Of a stretch of DNA of 64,000 bases, positions 1-8,262 are shown in pieces; position 1 is the stretch's first letter; every line of letters starts with the position of its first letter. Origin of the DNA: Sphingobacteriales bacterium (GTDB lineage Bacteria; Bacteroidota; Bacteroidia; Chitinophagales; LD1); NCBI GenBank assembly GCA_018262795.1, contig JADFDM010000002.1, positions 310,001 through 374,000 of the forward strand, given 5' to 3'. Made by a program: the position numbers and the translations under genes. The notes beneath the pieces are model-generated. The model saw only the letters and a program-made list of their open reading frames with translations, was not told the origin of the DNA and did not search any database.

Positions 1-2119
1 TGCGGGAGGAAACCACTGAAAGGTTAAAGGGTAGTAACCTCAAAGAATCTGCGGCAAAGTTATAGCCCCCTGAAAAATTTATCTGATCAAAGAGGCCTAC
101 TTTCTTTTCATGGTTTACCGAATCCTTTTTGTCGAACACTTTCATTTCAAAGTTATTGGCCAGTCCAAAATAAATAGAGCCTTCTCTTCCCATTCCCGGG
201 TAACCATACACCGCATCCGGCTCAAACACCGGATAACGCAAAGGAGTACCGAACCGATCCTGCTGCACAGTGCGGTAAAAACCCCACTGACGAGTACTAA
301 AATCGGGATGATAATTGAAAGAAACTGTTGGAGTGAATACGTGCTTTAGTGCCTTTATATACTTGTTCTTAAACTTGAAAATACCGATCATTTTGGTACT
401 GAGAGAAAGAGACACATTAAAATTTCTGCTTGAATTAAATTTCCAAGAAGTATCGCTCACTACTCGGCCGTAAGTAGTGTCAATATATCCATCGCTACCA
501 ATAGTATAAAGAGTATCGGGGTTCCATGATTTGCTAATCGTTTTAAAATAAGTGCGTTCCTGATAACTGAAAGCAGGATTGATGTTCAGGTATTTGAATA
601 GGGTAATAGGGGCATCAATACTCAGAGCCTGGTTAATTCCAAATCGAAACTTATTCAGCGTTTGCTGCTGAAATAAAATCGAGTCATAAGTATTCAACAC
701 GTTTTGAAATTCGAAAGAATAAGTCAGTCCAATATTTTCATACCATTTAGGCTTGCCTGTTTGCACCTTGCTTTTAAACGGTGACACGCGCGACATAGAT
801 AATCGAACAGTGGGAAGTGTAAACCCAATGGTACGGTTAAGCAGGTTTTGAGTATGCCTGAAATTCATGGACAGGCTAAACGGGGTGCCGGCAAAGTTGT
901 GAGAGAAATTGATGCCCGATTGGAAGGAAGTATTCAACACCCGAACATCTGCGACCAAATTGGCTTGATAGTAATCCTGCGTTTGCATTTGCACGCTGGC
1001 TCCAAAAGTGGAATTGGGCATAGAGCGCGGGTCTTGATTATGGGTCCAGCTAAAAGCATACGAATTGCTTGGCTTAGCCCCCGGCAAATCAGGATCAGGA
1101 GCATTGGTTCGGATGTATCCAAAACTTAAAGCTCCCGTAAATTTATAGCGGAGCGCATATTGTGCCGCCACGTTCACTCCAAAACTTCCTTCGGTAGTAA
1201 CCATGCCGGTAAACTTTAGTGCTAAATAATCATTGACCGACCAGTAATACCCTCCATTTTGCAGGAAAAAGTAAGGAGTGCCGGCTGCGGTGCTTCTTTC
1301 TCCGTATTCGGGCACCACCAAGCCCGACCTTCGTCCCTGCTTCACCGGAAACATTCCGAAGGGAAGAAATAAGGGAGTCGGCACATCTCCAATCCACAAA
1401 TTGGCAGGGCCGGTCACCATCACTTTATTGGGAACAATCTTTACCTTCTTCGACTTAAAATAAAAATGTGGGTGGTCTAAATCGCAGGTGGTGTATTCGG
1501 ATGATTTGCCAAACCATTCGTCATACTCATTCTTTTTAACTACTTCACTGTGGATATAGGCATCCCCCTCTTTAGTGGTTACTCTATAAATTTTCCCTTT
1601 CTTGGTTTTAAAGTTGTAAGCCATACTATCCGACTCATAGTCCTTGCCATCATCGGTAAAAACTGGGGCTTGAACATAGCGACCGGTGCTGTCGGTCTCT
1701 CCTCTTGCATACAGCGTAAAGTTGTTCCAGTCAAATTCAATTTTTCGTGCATTAAGTTTTATCTTTTGATAGGTCAGTTGCGACCCGTTGTAGAGATACA
1801 TCTTCTTCTCATTCATATCGTACACCAACGAGTCTTCTGCTTGGTAAGTGATCACATCCTGAATCTCACTTTGATCGGCCATATCTATGGTGTCCACCGA
1901 AAGGGAATCCGTAGTACTAATAGAATCAATGGGGAGAAGAAGTGAGGAATCAATGGTCTCCGTTCGCAAACTTTCTGCTTCCGCTCCGAGCCTGCTGTTA
2001 ACAAGTGGAGTATCTTGATGAAGTATTTCCGCCCTCCAATTCCCTGCCTTTGCTACATTTATAAAATTGGACAGTAAAAACAGGGCTGTTGTTAAAAACA
2101 CGAGTGCAATAGGTTTCAA
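1..2119 (-). CDS. lptD: LptD-like outer-membrane LPS assembly protein (OstA family), 3' end outside window
   Basis: This gene is absent from the ORF track, but the minus strand is open from the window edge to about 2157. I translated it by hand. A signal peptide (KPIALVFLTTALFLLSNF...AKA) is followed by an OstA/LptA-like beta region (TYQAEDSLVYDM, then YNFKTKKGKIYR), then TTCDLDHPHFYFKSKKVKI near residue 210 and barrel-like sequence to the edge. By family knowledge LptD is the outer-membrane translocon that inserts LPS. There is no ATG; TTG at 2119 (or TTG at 2157, just after a stop) is the likely start. About 706 residues are present and the barrel end is missing. It diverges from the amidase gene, with only about 118 bp between the starts. 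Confidence 0.88.
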   Translation of the reverse strand, partial: MKPIALVFLTTALFLLSNFINVAKAGNWRAEILHQDTPLVNSRLGAEAESLRTETIDSSLLLPIDSISTTDSLSVDTIDMADQSEIQDVITYQAEDSLVYDMNEKKMYLYNGSQLTYQKIKLNARKIEFDWNNFTLYARGETDSTGRYVQAPVFTDDGKDYESDSMAYNFKTKKGKIYRVTTKEGDAYIHSEVVKKNEYDEWFGKSSEYTTCDLDHPHFYFKSKKVKIVPNKVMVTGPANLWIGDVPTPLFLPFGMFPVKQGRRSGLVVPEYGERSTAAGTPYFFLQNGGYYWSVNDYLALKFTGMVTTEGSFGVNVAAQYALRYKFTGALSFGYIRTNAPDPDLPGAKPSNSYAFSWTHNQDPRSMPNSTFGASVQMQTQDYYQANLVADVRVLNTSFQSGINFSHNFAGTPFSLSMNFRHTQNLLNRTIGFTLPTVRLSMSRVSPFKSKVQTGKPKWYENIGLTYSFEFQNVLNTYDSILFQQQTLNKFRFGINQALSIDAPITLFKYLNINPAFSYQERTYFKTISKSWNPDTLYTIGSDGYIDTTYGRVVSDTSWKFNSSRNFNVSLSLSTKMIGIFKFKNKYIKALKHVFTPTVSFNYHPDFSTRQWGFYRTVQQDRFGTPLRYPVFEPDAVYGYPGMGREGSIYFGLANNFEMKVFDKKDSVNHEKKVGLFDQINFSGGYNFAADSLRLLPFNLSVVSSR

Positions 2120-2237
2120 TTGCCCCGGGCGGGAATATATTTGATATGGAAATTTCAATCAGCAAGCATTAGTAAATTACAAAACACCGTTGCAATAATA
2201 CATATCGGTGTCGAGTCAAAAATAAAAAATCCGAAAC

Positions 2238-3695
2238 GTGAGAATTCAGAGCTTATTGTGCATAGTATTTTTACTGACTATCCTTGAAGTCACTGCCGGA
2301 AATGACTTTACCTTAAAGACGGTTGTCATTGATGCCGGGCATGGGGGAAAAGACCCGGGAGCCACCGGTCCCGGCAAAACATTAGAAAAGGAGGTAGCCC
2401 TTTCCGTAGCTCTTAAACTCGGAGCAGATATCAAGAAAAACTATCCTGATGTTAACGTGATTTTTACTCGTAAAACTGATGTGTTTATTGAACTGCATGA
2501 GCGGGCTGAAATAGCCAATCGCAACAAAGCTGATTTATTTATCTCCATTCACTGCAACTCAGCCACCAACCCACAGGCTTATGGCAGTAGCTGCTATGTA
2601 CTCGGACTTCATAAAACCGAAGCCAATCTCGATGTGGCCAAGCGAGAGAACGCTGTTATTTTATTAGAGGATAACCGCGATAAGAATTATGAGTTTGACC
2701 CCAATACCCCTGAAGGTCATATTATCATGAGTATGAAACAAAATGCCTTTCTCGACCAGAGCATTTCTATAGCGTCAAAAGTAGAAGAGAGTATAGAAAA
2801 TGGTGCCCGAAGAAAAAGTAGAGGCGTAAAGCAAGCGGGGTTCTATGTACTCTACAAAACTACCATGCCCAGCATTTTGGCTGAAATAGGATTCATTTCT
2901 AATCCTGATGAAGAGAAATTTTTGAAATCTAATGCCGGACAAGATAAAATTGCAGATGCCCTGTTCAATGCTTTCAGTGGATACAAGAAGGAGATTGAAC
3001 AAAGCGAAGGAGAGCAATATGCCTATGAAGAAGCAAAGAAAATACAGAGTGATACCGGTAAAAATGATACGCAGTTGATGGAGGCCGCTAAAAATGTAGT
3101 GAGCGAACCCAAAAAAGAAGAAAAGAAACCGGAGATAAAACCGGCACCGGAAACCAAATCTAGCACAGAAACAAAAACGGATACAGATTTTGTAACGCTC
3201 GCGAGCGGAAAAAAAATAAAGAAACCTTCGGAGAGCGAAAGCGGTGGCGGAAAAATTGTTGTAGTTGCACCTACTCCTGAACCCTCTAAAACAGAACCAA
3301 TTCCGGTAGCATCTAAAGAAGAAGTAACAGAAAATAAGGAGGCCGCACCTACTCCTGTAAAAGCAGCACCGGAAAAAAGTAATCAACCACCGGTAAGCGA
3401 AAAAACGGAGGTAAAATCAAGTGCTAATAACGGTGTGATTTTTAAGATACAACTCTTTGCTTTGCGAGGAGAGTTGAAAGAGCGCGACAAACTGATAACA
3501 CTATTCGGAACCATTTCGAGCGAACTATTATCGAACGGTATTACCCGGTATTATGGTGGCAATGTGAAAGATTACAGGGAGGCGACTAAGCTGCTGAACA
3601 CTGCAAAAAACAATGGCTACACAAGTTCTTTTATAGTTGGTTTCCAAAAAGGAGAGCGACTAAATTCAGAACAGATGAAAGAATACATTCGTTAG
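2238..3695 (+). CDS. N-acetylmuramoyl-L-alanine amidase (Amidase_3) with C-terminal SPOR-like tail
   Basis: A secreted zinc amidase that cleaves the peptide stem from peptidoglycan. A signal peptide (about residues 1-21) precedes an AmiC-type domain. Likely metal/catalytic residues are H35 in VVIDAGHGGKDPGA, E50, H105 in FISIHCNS and E216 in ILAEIGFISNPDE. Residues about 240-400 are a low-complexity Lys/Glu/Pro linker. The last ~80 residues (VIFKIQLFALRG..., FIVGFQKGE) look like a SPOR-type septal peptidoglycan-binding fold. The start is GTG. It is the first of three collinear envelope genes (amidase, MCE protein, OstA-like) facing away from lptD, which suggests coordinated cell-wall and outer-membrane assembly. 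Confidence 0.92.
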   Translation: MRIQSLLCIVFLLTILEVTAGNDFTLKTVVIDAGHGGKDPGATGPGKTLEKEVALSVALKLGADIKKNYPDVNVIFTRKTDVFIELHERAEIANRNKADLFISIHCNSATNPQAYGSSCYVLGLHKTEANLDVAKRENAVILLEDNRDKNYEFDPNTPEGHIIMSMKQNAFLDQSISIASKVEESIENGARRKSRGVKQAGFYVLYKTTMPSILAEIGFISNPDEEKFLKSNAGQDKIADALFNAFSGYKKEIEQSEGEQYAYEEAKKIQSDTGKNDTQLMEAAKNVVSEPKKEEKKPEIKPAPETKSSTETKTDTDFVTLASGKKIKKPSESESGGGKIVVVAPTPEPSKTEPIPVASKEEVTENKEAAPTPVKAAPEKSNQPPVSEKTEVKSSANNGVIFKIQLFALRGELKERDKLITLFGTISSELLSNGITRYYGGNVKDYREATKLLNTAKNNGYTSSFIVGFQKGERLNSEQMKEYIR

Positions 3696-3757
3696 CCTTT
3701 ATCCACTACATTTTTATTTATGGTTCAAAACCATATTTTTGAGAAAACTTACTATTA

Positions 3758-4735
3758 GTGACAAATCAGGCGAAGGTTGGGATATTTTCCACTATCACAG
3801 TTGCCATTTTCATTCTGGGCTTTTACTTCCTTAAAGGGATAGATGTATTCGAAAGAAAGAATTCATACTACGCGGTTTATGACCGGGTGGATGGCCTTTA
3901 TAAATCAAATGAGGTAGAAATTAACGGGTTTACCGTAGGCCGCGTGGGCGATATGGAGCGCGATCCGGTTACAGGTAAGATTGTTGTTCGCCTGGACTTA
4001 AATACGGATCTGAAGGTACCCGACAGCGACAGCACCTCCGCACAACTCTTTTCCACCGACTTTCTCGGCACCAAAAAGATCAAACTTATTTTTGGCACTG
4101 CCAACACATACCTGAAAGAAGGCGATACCATTAATACGTATTTCAAGCGCGACCTTACCGAGCAAATTGGCTCACAAATTGACCCTATTATTGGGGATGT
4201 AAAAAAGTTGATTCCCACACTTGACAGCACCATTTACTTTATTAAATACGTGATGGATCCGAGCAATCCACGTGGTATTTATACTACGCTGGAGGGCGTG
4301 AATGAAGCCATTGCAAAGGTGAATGATATACTGGCTGCCAATGAAGAGAATCTTCAACTCTCGATCAAGCATATTGAAGGGCTCACTGGAAATATCGAGA
4401 AGAACAATGCACAGATCACCAACATACTTGGCAACTTCTCTAATCTGTCCGACTCTCTGCAACAAGCCAATCTGAAACAAACAGTTACCAACCTGAACAA
4501 CACCATTACTGAATTAAATGGAGTAGTGGCCGATATTAACCAAGGCAAGGGAACTTTGGGAAAAATAATAAAGCAGGATGACCTTTATACTGCGATTGAT
4601 ACAGCCGTTGCCAATCTCAATATTTTATTGAAGGATGTGAAACAGCGCCCTTACCGGTACATCAGCATTAATGTACTCGGCAGTAAAAAAGCGGAGAAGC
4701 GCAGAGAATTGAAATACAACGAAAGCGGGAAATAA
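3758..4735 (+). CDS. MCE/MlaD-family phospholipid-transport substrate-binding protein
   Basis: One N-terminal transmembrane helix (VGIFSTITVAIFILGFYFLKG) is followed by a single MCE domain at roughly residues 38-115 (VDGLYKSNEVEINGFTVGRVGD, LFSTDFLGTKKIKLIFG). The long helical or coiled-coil C-terminus is rich in Asn/Leu (NITELNGVVADINQGKGTLGK). By family knowledge MCE proteins form periplasmic rings or tubes that carry phospholipids between membranes, anchored in the inner membrane. The start is GTG, with no ATG nearby. The partner ATPase and permease (MlaE/MlaF) are not in this window. It sits 62 bp after the amidase and about 67 bp before the OstA-like gene. Confidence 0.9.
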   Translation: MTNQAKVGIFSTITVAIFILGFYFLKGIDVFERKNSYYAVYDRVDGLYKSNEVEINGFTVGRVGDMERDPVTGKIVVRLDLNTDLKVPDSDSTSAQLFSTDFLGTKKIKLIFGTANTYLKEGDTINTYFKRDLTEQIGSQIDPIIGDVKKLIPTLDSTIYFIKYVMDPSNPRGIYTTLEGVNEAIAKVNDILAANEENLQLSIKHIEGLTGNIEKNNAQITNILGNFSNLSDSLQQANLKQTVTNLNNTITELNGVVADINQGKGTLGKIIKQDDLYTAIDTAVANLNILLKDVKQRPYRYISINVLGSKKAEKRRELKYNESGK

Positions 4736-4771
4736 AACCGAATAGGATTGCCTGCACAACAAATTTCACTG

Positions 4772-4797
4772 TTTGCGTTTAGTTTTTTACATTTTTG
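4772..4797 (+). promoter_or_regulatory. Candidate promoter abutting the OstA-like start
   Basis: TTTG (4772-4775) and TAcaTTTTTG (4788-4797) resemble the Bacteroidota -33/-7 pair, although the spacing is short and the -7 box has two extra Ts. The G ends only five bases before the preferred GTG at 4803, so a transcript from here would be nearly leaderless. The match is imperfect and the gene could equally be read from the amidase/MCE operon. Confidence 0.35.
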
Positions 4798-4802
4798 CTC
4801 AC

Positions 4803-6335
4803 GTGCGCATTTCTCCTGTCAACTCTTTTGCAATTCTACTTTTAAATACGGCTCTCCTCTTTCTGAATTTGCCGTTTGCCTCAGCACAAGAAGAAAAGAA
4901 AGAAGTGGAAATTATCAATGCCGATTATTTGAAATTTCAGGAGATAAACGGAAAGAAATACACCCGCTTAGTAGGCAATGTAGAGCTAAAGCAAGACGAA
5001 ATTTATATGTGGTGCGACAGTGCCAATCTTGACAAAGAGACCAACTCGGTAGATGCTTGGGGGCACATTCATATTCAGCAGGACACCATTCATGCCTATT
5101 CCAATGTGCTGCACCATGATGGGAACAAGAAATTTTCTACCCTTACGGGAAACGCGCGCATCACTAACTCAAAGATGATTCTTTATACCGAACAGCTTTT
5201 TTACAATGTGAAAAATAAAATCGCTTTCTATCTCGATTGCGGAAAAGTGGTAAAAGACTCTACCGTGATTGACAGCGAAAAAGGATATTACTACAGCAAT
5301 ACCAATGAAGTTTACTTTAATCACGATGTAAATATTAATGACCCGAACTACCGACTCTTTTCCGATACACTGCGCTATAATGTGCAAACCAAGATTTCAA
5401 CTTTTTACGGCAATACGGAAATCACCAATAAAGACAGCAAAATATATTGCGATAACGGCTGGTATGATAGTGAAAAGGACATTTCATCGTTCGGGAAAAA
5501 TACGGTGATCAACAATCCTCCACAGCGAATCACCGCAGACAGCTTGTATTACGAGCGATTTCAAGGGTACGGAAAGGCTATCGGAAATTTTACTTGGGCC
5601 GACTCCAGTATGGAAACCGAGATACATGGCCAGTATGGCGAATACTACGACAACCGCCAGTATGTGATGGCTACCGATCACCCGTTACTGATTTACAAAA
5701 TGGATAAGGACTCGCTCTTTCTAACGGCCGACACTCTGAAATCGCTCAACCGATCGGAGAATGACAGTATTAAAAACTTCTTTGCCTACTATCATGCCAG
5801 GATGTTTATGAAAGATATGCAGGGAGTATGCGATTCTATGTTCTATTCCTTTGAAGACTCTACTTTTAGAATGTATCACAATCCGGTGGTGTGGAGCAAC
5901 AATACCCAGATAAGCGGAGACACCATGTATTTGGCAACGAAGAACAATAAGCCCGACAAACTCAGTATTTATCAGACAGGGTTTATTATTTCTCCTTCGG
6001 GGAAGAAATATTTCGACCAAATAAAAGGAACGAATATGTTTGGCTATTTCGACAGCACCGGATTAGCGCGCTTAGATGTAGAAGGCAATGCGGAGAGCCT
6101 TTACTTTGGGAAAAATGACAAGGATAAATATGTAGGCAACAACAAAGCGTTGAGCACCAATATCTCCCTTTACTTCTCCGACAAGAAAATTAGTCGCATC
6201 GTGTTTAAAGAAAAGCCCGAAGCGGTATTTACCCCTATGAAAATGCTGACTGCCGACCAATTTAAACTCAAGGGTTTTAACTGGCAAGTGGATCGAAAAC
6301 CCCAAAGCCGGGAGAGCTTGTTAGAATATAAATAA
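4803..6335 (+). CDS. OstA/LptA-like periplasmic LPS-transport protein
   Basis: OstA-like protein of about 510 residues, built of repeated beta-jellyroll-type segments (YTRLVGNVELKQDEIYMWCD, FSTLTGNARITNSKMILY, ISTFYGNTEITNKDSKIYCD). It is much longer than E. coli LptA, as usual for the Bacteroidota OstA-like family. By family knowledge it bridges LPS across the periplasm to LptD, which is encoded just upstream on the other strand. The ORF track starts at TTG 4773. I prefer GTG 4803, because it begins a clean signal peptide (VRISPVNSFAILLLNT...FASAQ), and because the sequence before it (TTTG, 12 bp, TAcaTTTTTG) looks like a promoter. Confidence 0.86.
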   Translation: MRISPVNSFAILLLNTALLFLNLPFASAQEEKKEVEIINADYLKFQEINGKKYTRLVGNVELKQDEIYMWCDSANLDKETNSVDAWGHIHIQQDTIHAYSNVLHHDGNKKFSTLTGNARITNSKMILYTEQLFYNVKNKIAFYLDCGKVVKDSTVIDSEKGYYYSNTNEVYFNHDVNINDPNYRLFSDTLRYNVQTKISTFYGNTEITNKDSKIYCDNGWYDSEKDISSFGKNTVINNPPQRITADSLYYERFQGYGKAIGNFTWADSSMETEIHGQYGEYYDNRQYVMATDHPLLIYKMDKDSLFLTADTLKSLNRSENDSIKNFFAYYHARMFMKDMQGVCDSMFYSFEDSTFRMYHNPVVWSNNTQISGDTMYLATKNNKPDKLSIYQTGFIISPSGKKYFDQIKGTNMFGYFDSTGLARLDVEGNAESLYFGKNDKDKYVGNNKALSTNISLYFSDKKISRIVFKEKPEAVFTPMKMLTADQFKLKGFNWQVDRKPQSRESLLEYK

Positions 6336-6361
6336 AAAAGCCCCGCACCGCAGGGCTTTTC
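6334..6361. terminator. Bidirectional terminator
   Basis: AAAGCCC and GGGCTTT arms flank a nine-base loop, with As before and Ts after. It sits between the convergent OstA-like and lipoprotein genes and can serve both. Confidence 0.85.
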
Positions 6362-6381
6362 TATTTCTTCCTACAATGATA

Positions 6382-7215
6382 TTAATACCAAAACAGGAGA
6401 TCAAATTTGTAAACATCGTAGGTGGCCGTGTACTTATTATCACAGGTTCCATCTCCAAAATCAACAATCACAGGAGTGGGGTCGTTATTACTGTGAATGG
6501 TTACGATACCACTGGAGAGATACCGACAATTTAACTTCCACAAAATATCTTTAGAGACAGCATCCCAAGGGTTTCCATTAAATCCAACACCGCTACTTAC
6601 TGCTTGACCAGTGTATTCATCATCCGAAATAATCAAGGTGCTGAAACCGCCTGTTTGAACCGAACTGCGAGTGGCCTCCCAAGTACAGACCTTACCGTCA
6701 GGAGTTGTAGCCTTTGCATTGGTAATGGTATCTACAAAGGTGCGAGAGTTAGCATTCGGGCTGGTATTGGCCAATGCGTAATGGCCTTCTAACTTTACCC
6801 CATTCACATAGTAGTTAGTGAAAGAAACATCTACATGCGCACCGGGATTGTGTAAGTAATCGGTAAATACCGCAGTCAATACCCCTTTGCGGGTAACTCC
6901 GTATTGGTCGGTGCAGCCTACATTTCCAAAATCAACAGTTACAGTTTTGGGGAAAGTAGTGAAATCGTTAGGGCTAAGTGTAACGTTAGCGCAAATAGCA
7001 TTAATGCCGCCTATCCCTTCATTTTTACCATTTAAACTATTCTCCGCAGCCGCGTCATTCACCGTTTTGTTTACATCCTTAAACAGATTGTCAACGGTAG
7101 TGTAAGAGGTGCCGGCATCGGCATCAAAGGTCTTTGGTTTTGGTTTGGTGCAGGCAGAAAAAATTAAACCACTCAACACTACCAGGGCGAAGGAGAAACG
7201 AATTTTCTTTTTCAT
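6382..7215 (-). CDS. Hypothetical lipoprotein
   Basis: I do not recognise the family. The ORF track begins at 7260, but the internal ATG at 7215 starts a textbook lipoprotein signal (MKKKIRFSFALVVLSGLIFSACTK), with the lipobox Cys near residue 22. The mature part of about 255 residues is polar and beta-rich with repeated short motifs (TVDFGNVGCTDQYGVTRKG, VIVDFGDGTCDNKY). The 'DFG..GC.D' phrase occurs twice, suggesting two related halves with paired cysteines. Probably a membrane-anchored envelope protein of unknown role. It shares a terminator with the OstA-like gene. Confidence 0.75.
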   Translation of the reverse strand: MKKKIRFSFALVVLSGLIFSACTKPKPKTFDADAGTSYTTVDNLFKDVNKTVNDAAAENSLNGKNEGIGGINAICANVTLSPNDFTTFPKTVTVDFGNVGCTDQYGVTRKGVLTAVFTDYLHNPGAHVDVSFTNYYVNGVKLEGHYALANTSPNANSRTFVDTITNAKATTPDGKVCTWEATRSSVQTGGFSTLIISDDEYTGQAVSSGVGFNGNPWDAVSKDILWKLNCRYLSSGIVTIHSNNDPTPVIVDFGDGTCDNKYTATYDVYKFDLLFWY

Positions 7216-7261
7216 TGGATTGGATTTTGGTTTGTAAATAAAAAAGGAAAATTGTTTCATA

Positions 7262-7648
7262 CCAATGTTTGGGCTTAGTTTATTTGTTAACTAACGGAGA
7301 GGCCATTTTTTTAGTATGTGCTCAGAAGGGTTAAAGGGAGAAGGCGGATGAGTTTGCCGGTAACTAAAGTAAAATATCTCAGTGGCTTCCACGGCATGGT
7401 TTTATTGCGGTCAATTGCTACTGTGGTTTCCACATTTTCTATACTGGTTGTTACTTGCACGAGGCTGCCTTAAAAATACCCTCCCAACAATATCCGCCTA
7501 AAATAATGAGAGATGCTCCTCGCTTGCTCATTAATCTGTAAGGGCTAAAGATTCTGCACCGAATTCTAAATCTACAAATGCGGAAGCCTCCCATCTCTAT
7601 TATTCATTTCCATGAAGGTTCGTTTTTAAAAAAATATTCTTCCATTTT
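7262..7648. other. Intergenic region with no supported gene
   Basis: Gap between the divergent lipoprotein and the small Tyr/Cys-tail gene. No tRNA, repeat or convincing hairpin is seen. A minus-strand open stretch of about 50 codons (roughly 7314-7473, containing TMPWKPLRYFTLVTGK) has protein-like composition but no good start and no recognised family. It could be the eroded end of a gene. Confidence 0.5.
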
Positions 7649-7699
7649 ATGCAATTTCATATACTTTGCGTCTTATTGTTAAACAAAAAAACAACTACC

Positions 7700-8137
7700 A
7701 TGAAAAGAATGAAAATCACCACACTGGTTTTAATGCTGGCAGCAGTTGGCTGCTCCTTTAAAACCGCATCGGCACAGTCTGATGCAAACAAAGATGAGGC
7801 GAAGAAAGGCGCCAAAGAGATTACCAAGTTTGCCGCCAACAAAATACTGGGCGACAACGATCTCAGTTTTATTGACATGCTTTCTGTAAAAGATGCTACC
7901 ATGAGCCGGGGCAAAGGAGAAGCCAAAAAAGAAGTAACCTTGAAAGGCAAAACCTTTACAGCCGGAGAAAAACTTAGTGAGGAAGATGCGGCCATCATTA
8001 ACAAAGCCATAGCCGAGTATAACAAAACTAACAAACCCACAAAAGCAGAAGGTAAATCGCGCGGATCGGCCGATTGTTACTATTACTGCTACTACGATTA
8101 CTATGGCAACTATGTTTGCTATTGGTATTGCGACTAA
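7700..8137 (+). CDS. Small secreted protein with Tyr/Cys-rich C-terminal tail (unknown family)
   Basis: I do not recognise this family. Of the possible starts, ATG 7700 fits best: it follows an A-rich leader and begins a signal peptide (MKRMKITTLVLMLAAVG...TASAQ). An alternative is lipoprotein processing at the Cys in AAVGC. The middle (about residues 27-120) is charged and helical. The last ~20 residues are striking: CYYYCYYDYYGNYVCYWYCD, in which four Cys form CX3C-X9-CX3C around a likely DYYGN turn, and almost everything else is aromatic. This suggests a disulfide-braced aromatic hairpin, a metal- or haem-binding element, or a cross-linkable adhesive tail. A terminator follows, and the next gene is a T9SS cargo protein. 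Confidence 0.72.
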   Translation: MKRMKITTLVLMLAAVGCSFKTASAQSDANKDEAKKGAKEITKFAANKILGDNDLSFIDMLSVKDATMSRGKGEAKKEVTLKGKTFTAGEKLSEEDAAIINKAIAEYNKTNKPTKAEGKSRGSADCYYYCYYDYYGNYVCYWYCD

Positions 8138-8158
8138 GATTTTCTTTGGGTATAATTT

Positions 8159-8195
8159 CAAGCGCCATCTCTATTCGGGGTGGCGTTTGTGTTTT
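8159..8195 (+). terminator. Rho-independent terminator
   Basis: CAAGCGCCA pairs with TGGCGTTTG (one G-T wobble) and is followed by TGTTTTAT. It separates the Tyr/Cys-tail gene from the next promoter. Confidence 0.75.
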
Positions 8196-8228
8196 ATCCA
8201 TCTTCCACCAAGCGGCCAACCGGTAATC

Positions 8229-8255
8229 TTGGAATACGGTCTTTGTTTATATTTG
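8229..8255 (+). promoter_or_regulatory. Promoter of the T9SS cargo gene
   Basis: TTG (8229-8231), 16 bp, then a perfect TATATTTG (8248-8255), matching the Bacteroidota -33/-7 consensus. The ATG begins at 8263, eight bases after the -7 box, so the mRNA should have almost no leader. Confidence 0.7.
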
Positions 8256-8262
8256 ACCGTTC

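Noticed and set aside
848-1129. Plus-strand ORFs inside 1-2100 (such as 848-1129 and 1550-1945)
   Set aside because: They are shadows of the minus-strand LptD frame, which gives clear family sequence across the whole region.
2775-3386. 203-codon minus-strand ORF, Phe/Arg-rich
   Set aside because: It is the antisense shadow of the Lys/Glu-rich linker of the amidase; no start context or family.
4748-5032. ORF overlapping the OstA-like start in another frame
   Set aside because: No family resemblance; the +OstA frame is conserved across the same DNA.
7314-7473. Short minus-strand reading frame ending LLPLTLLSTY
   Set aside because: Only about 50 codons, no good start and no recognised homologue; kept only as a possible remnant.
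7700-8137. Calling the Tyr/Cys-tail protein a RiPP precursor
   Set aside because: It has a Sec signal peptide and a long charged body, and no radical-SAM, cyclodehydratase or lanthionine synthetase gene is near.
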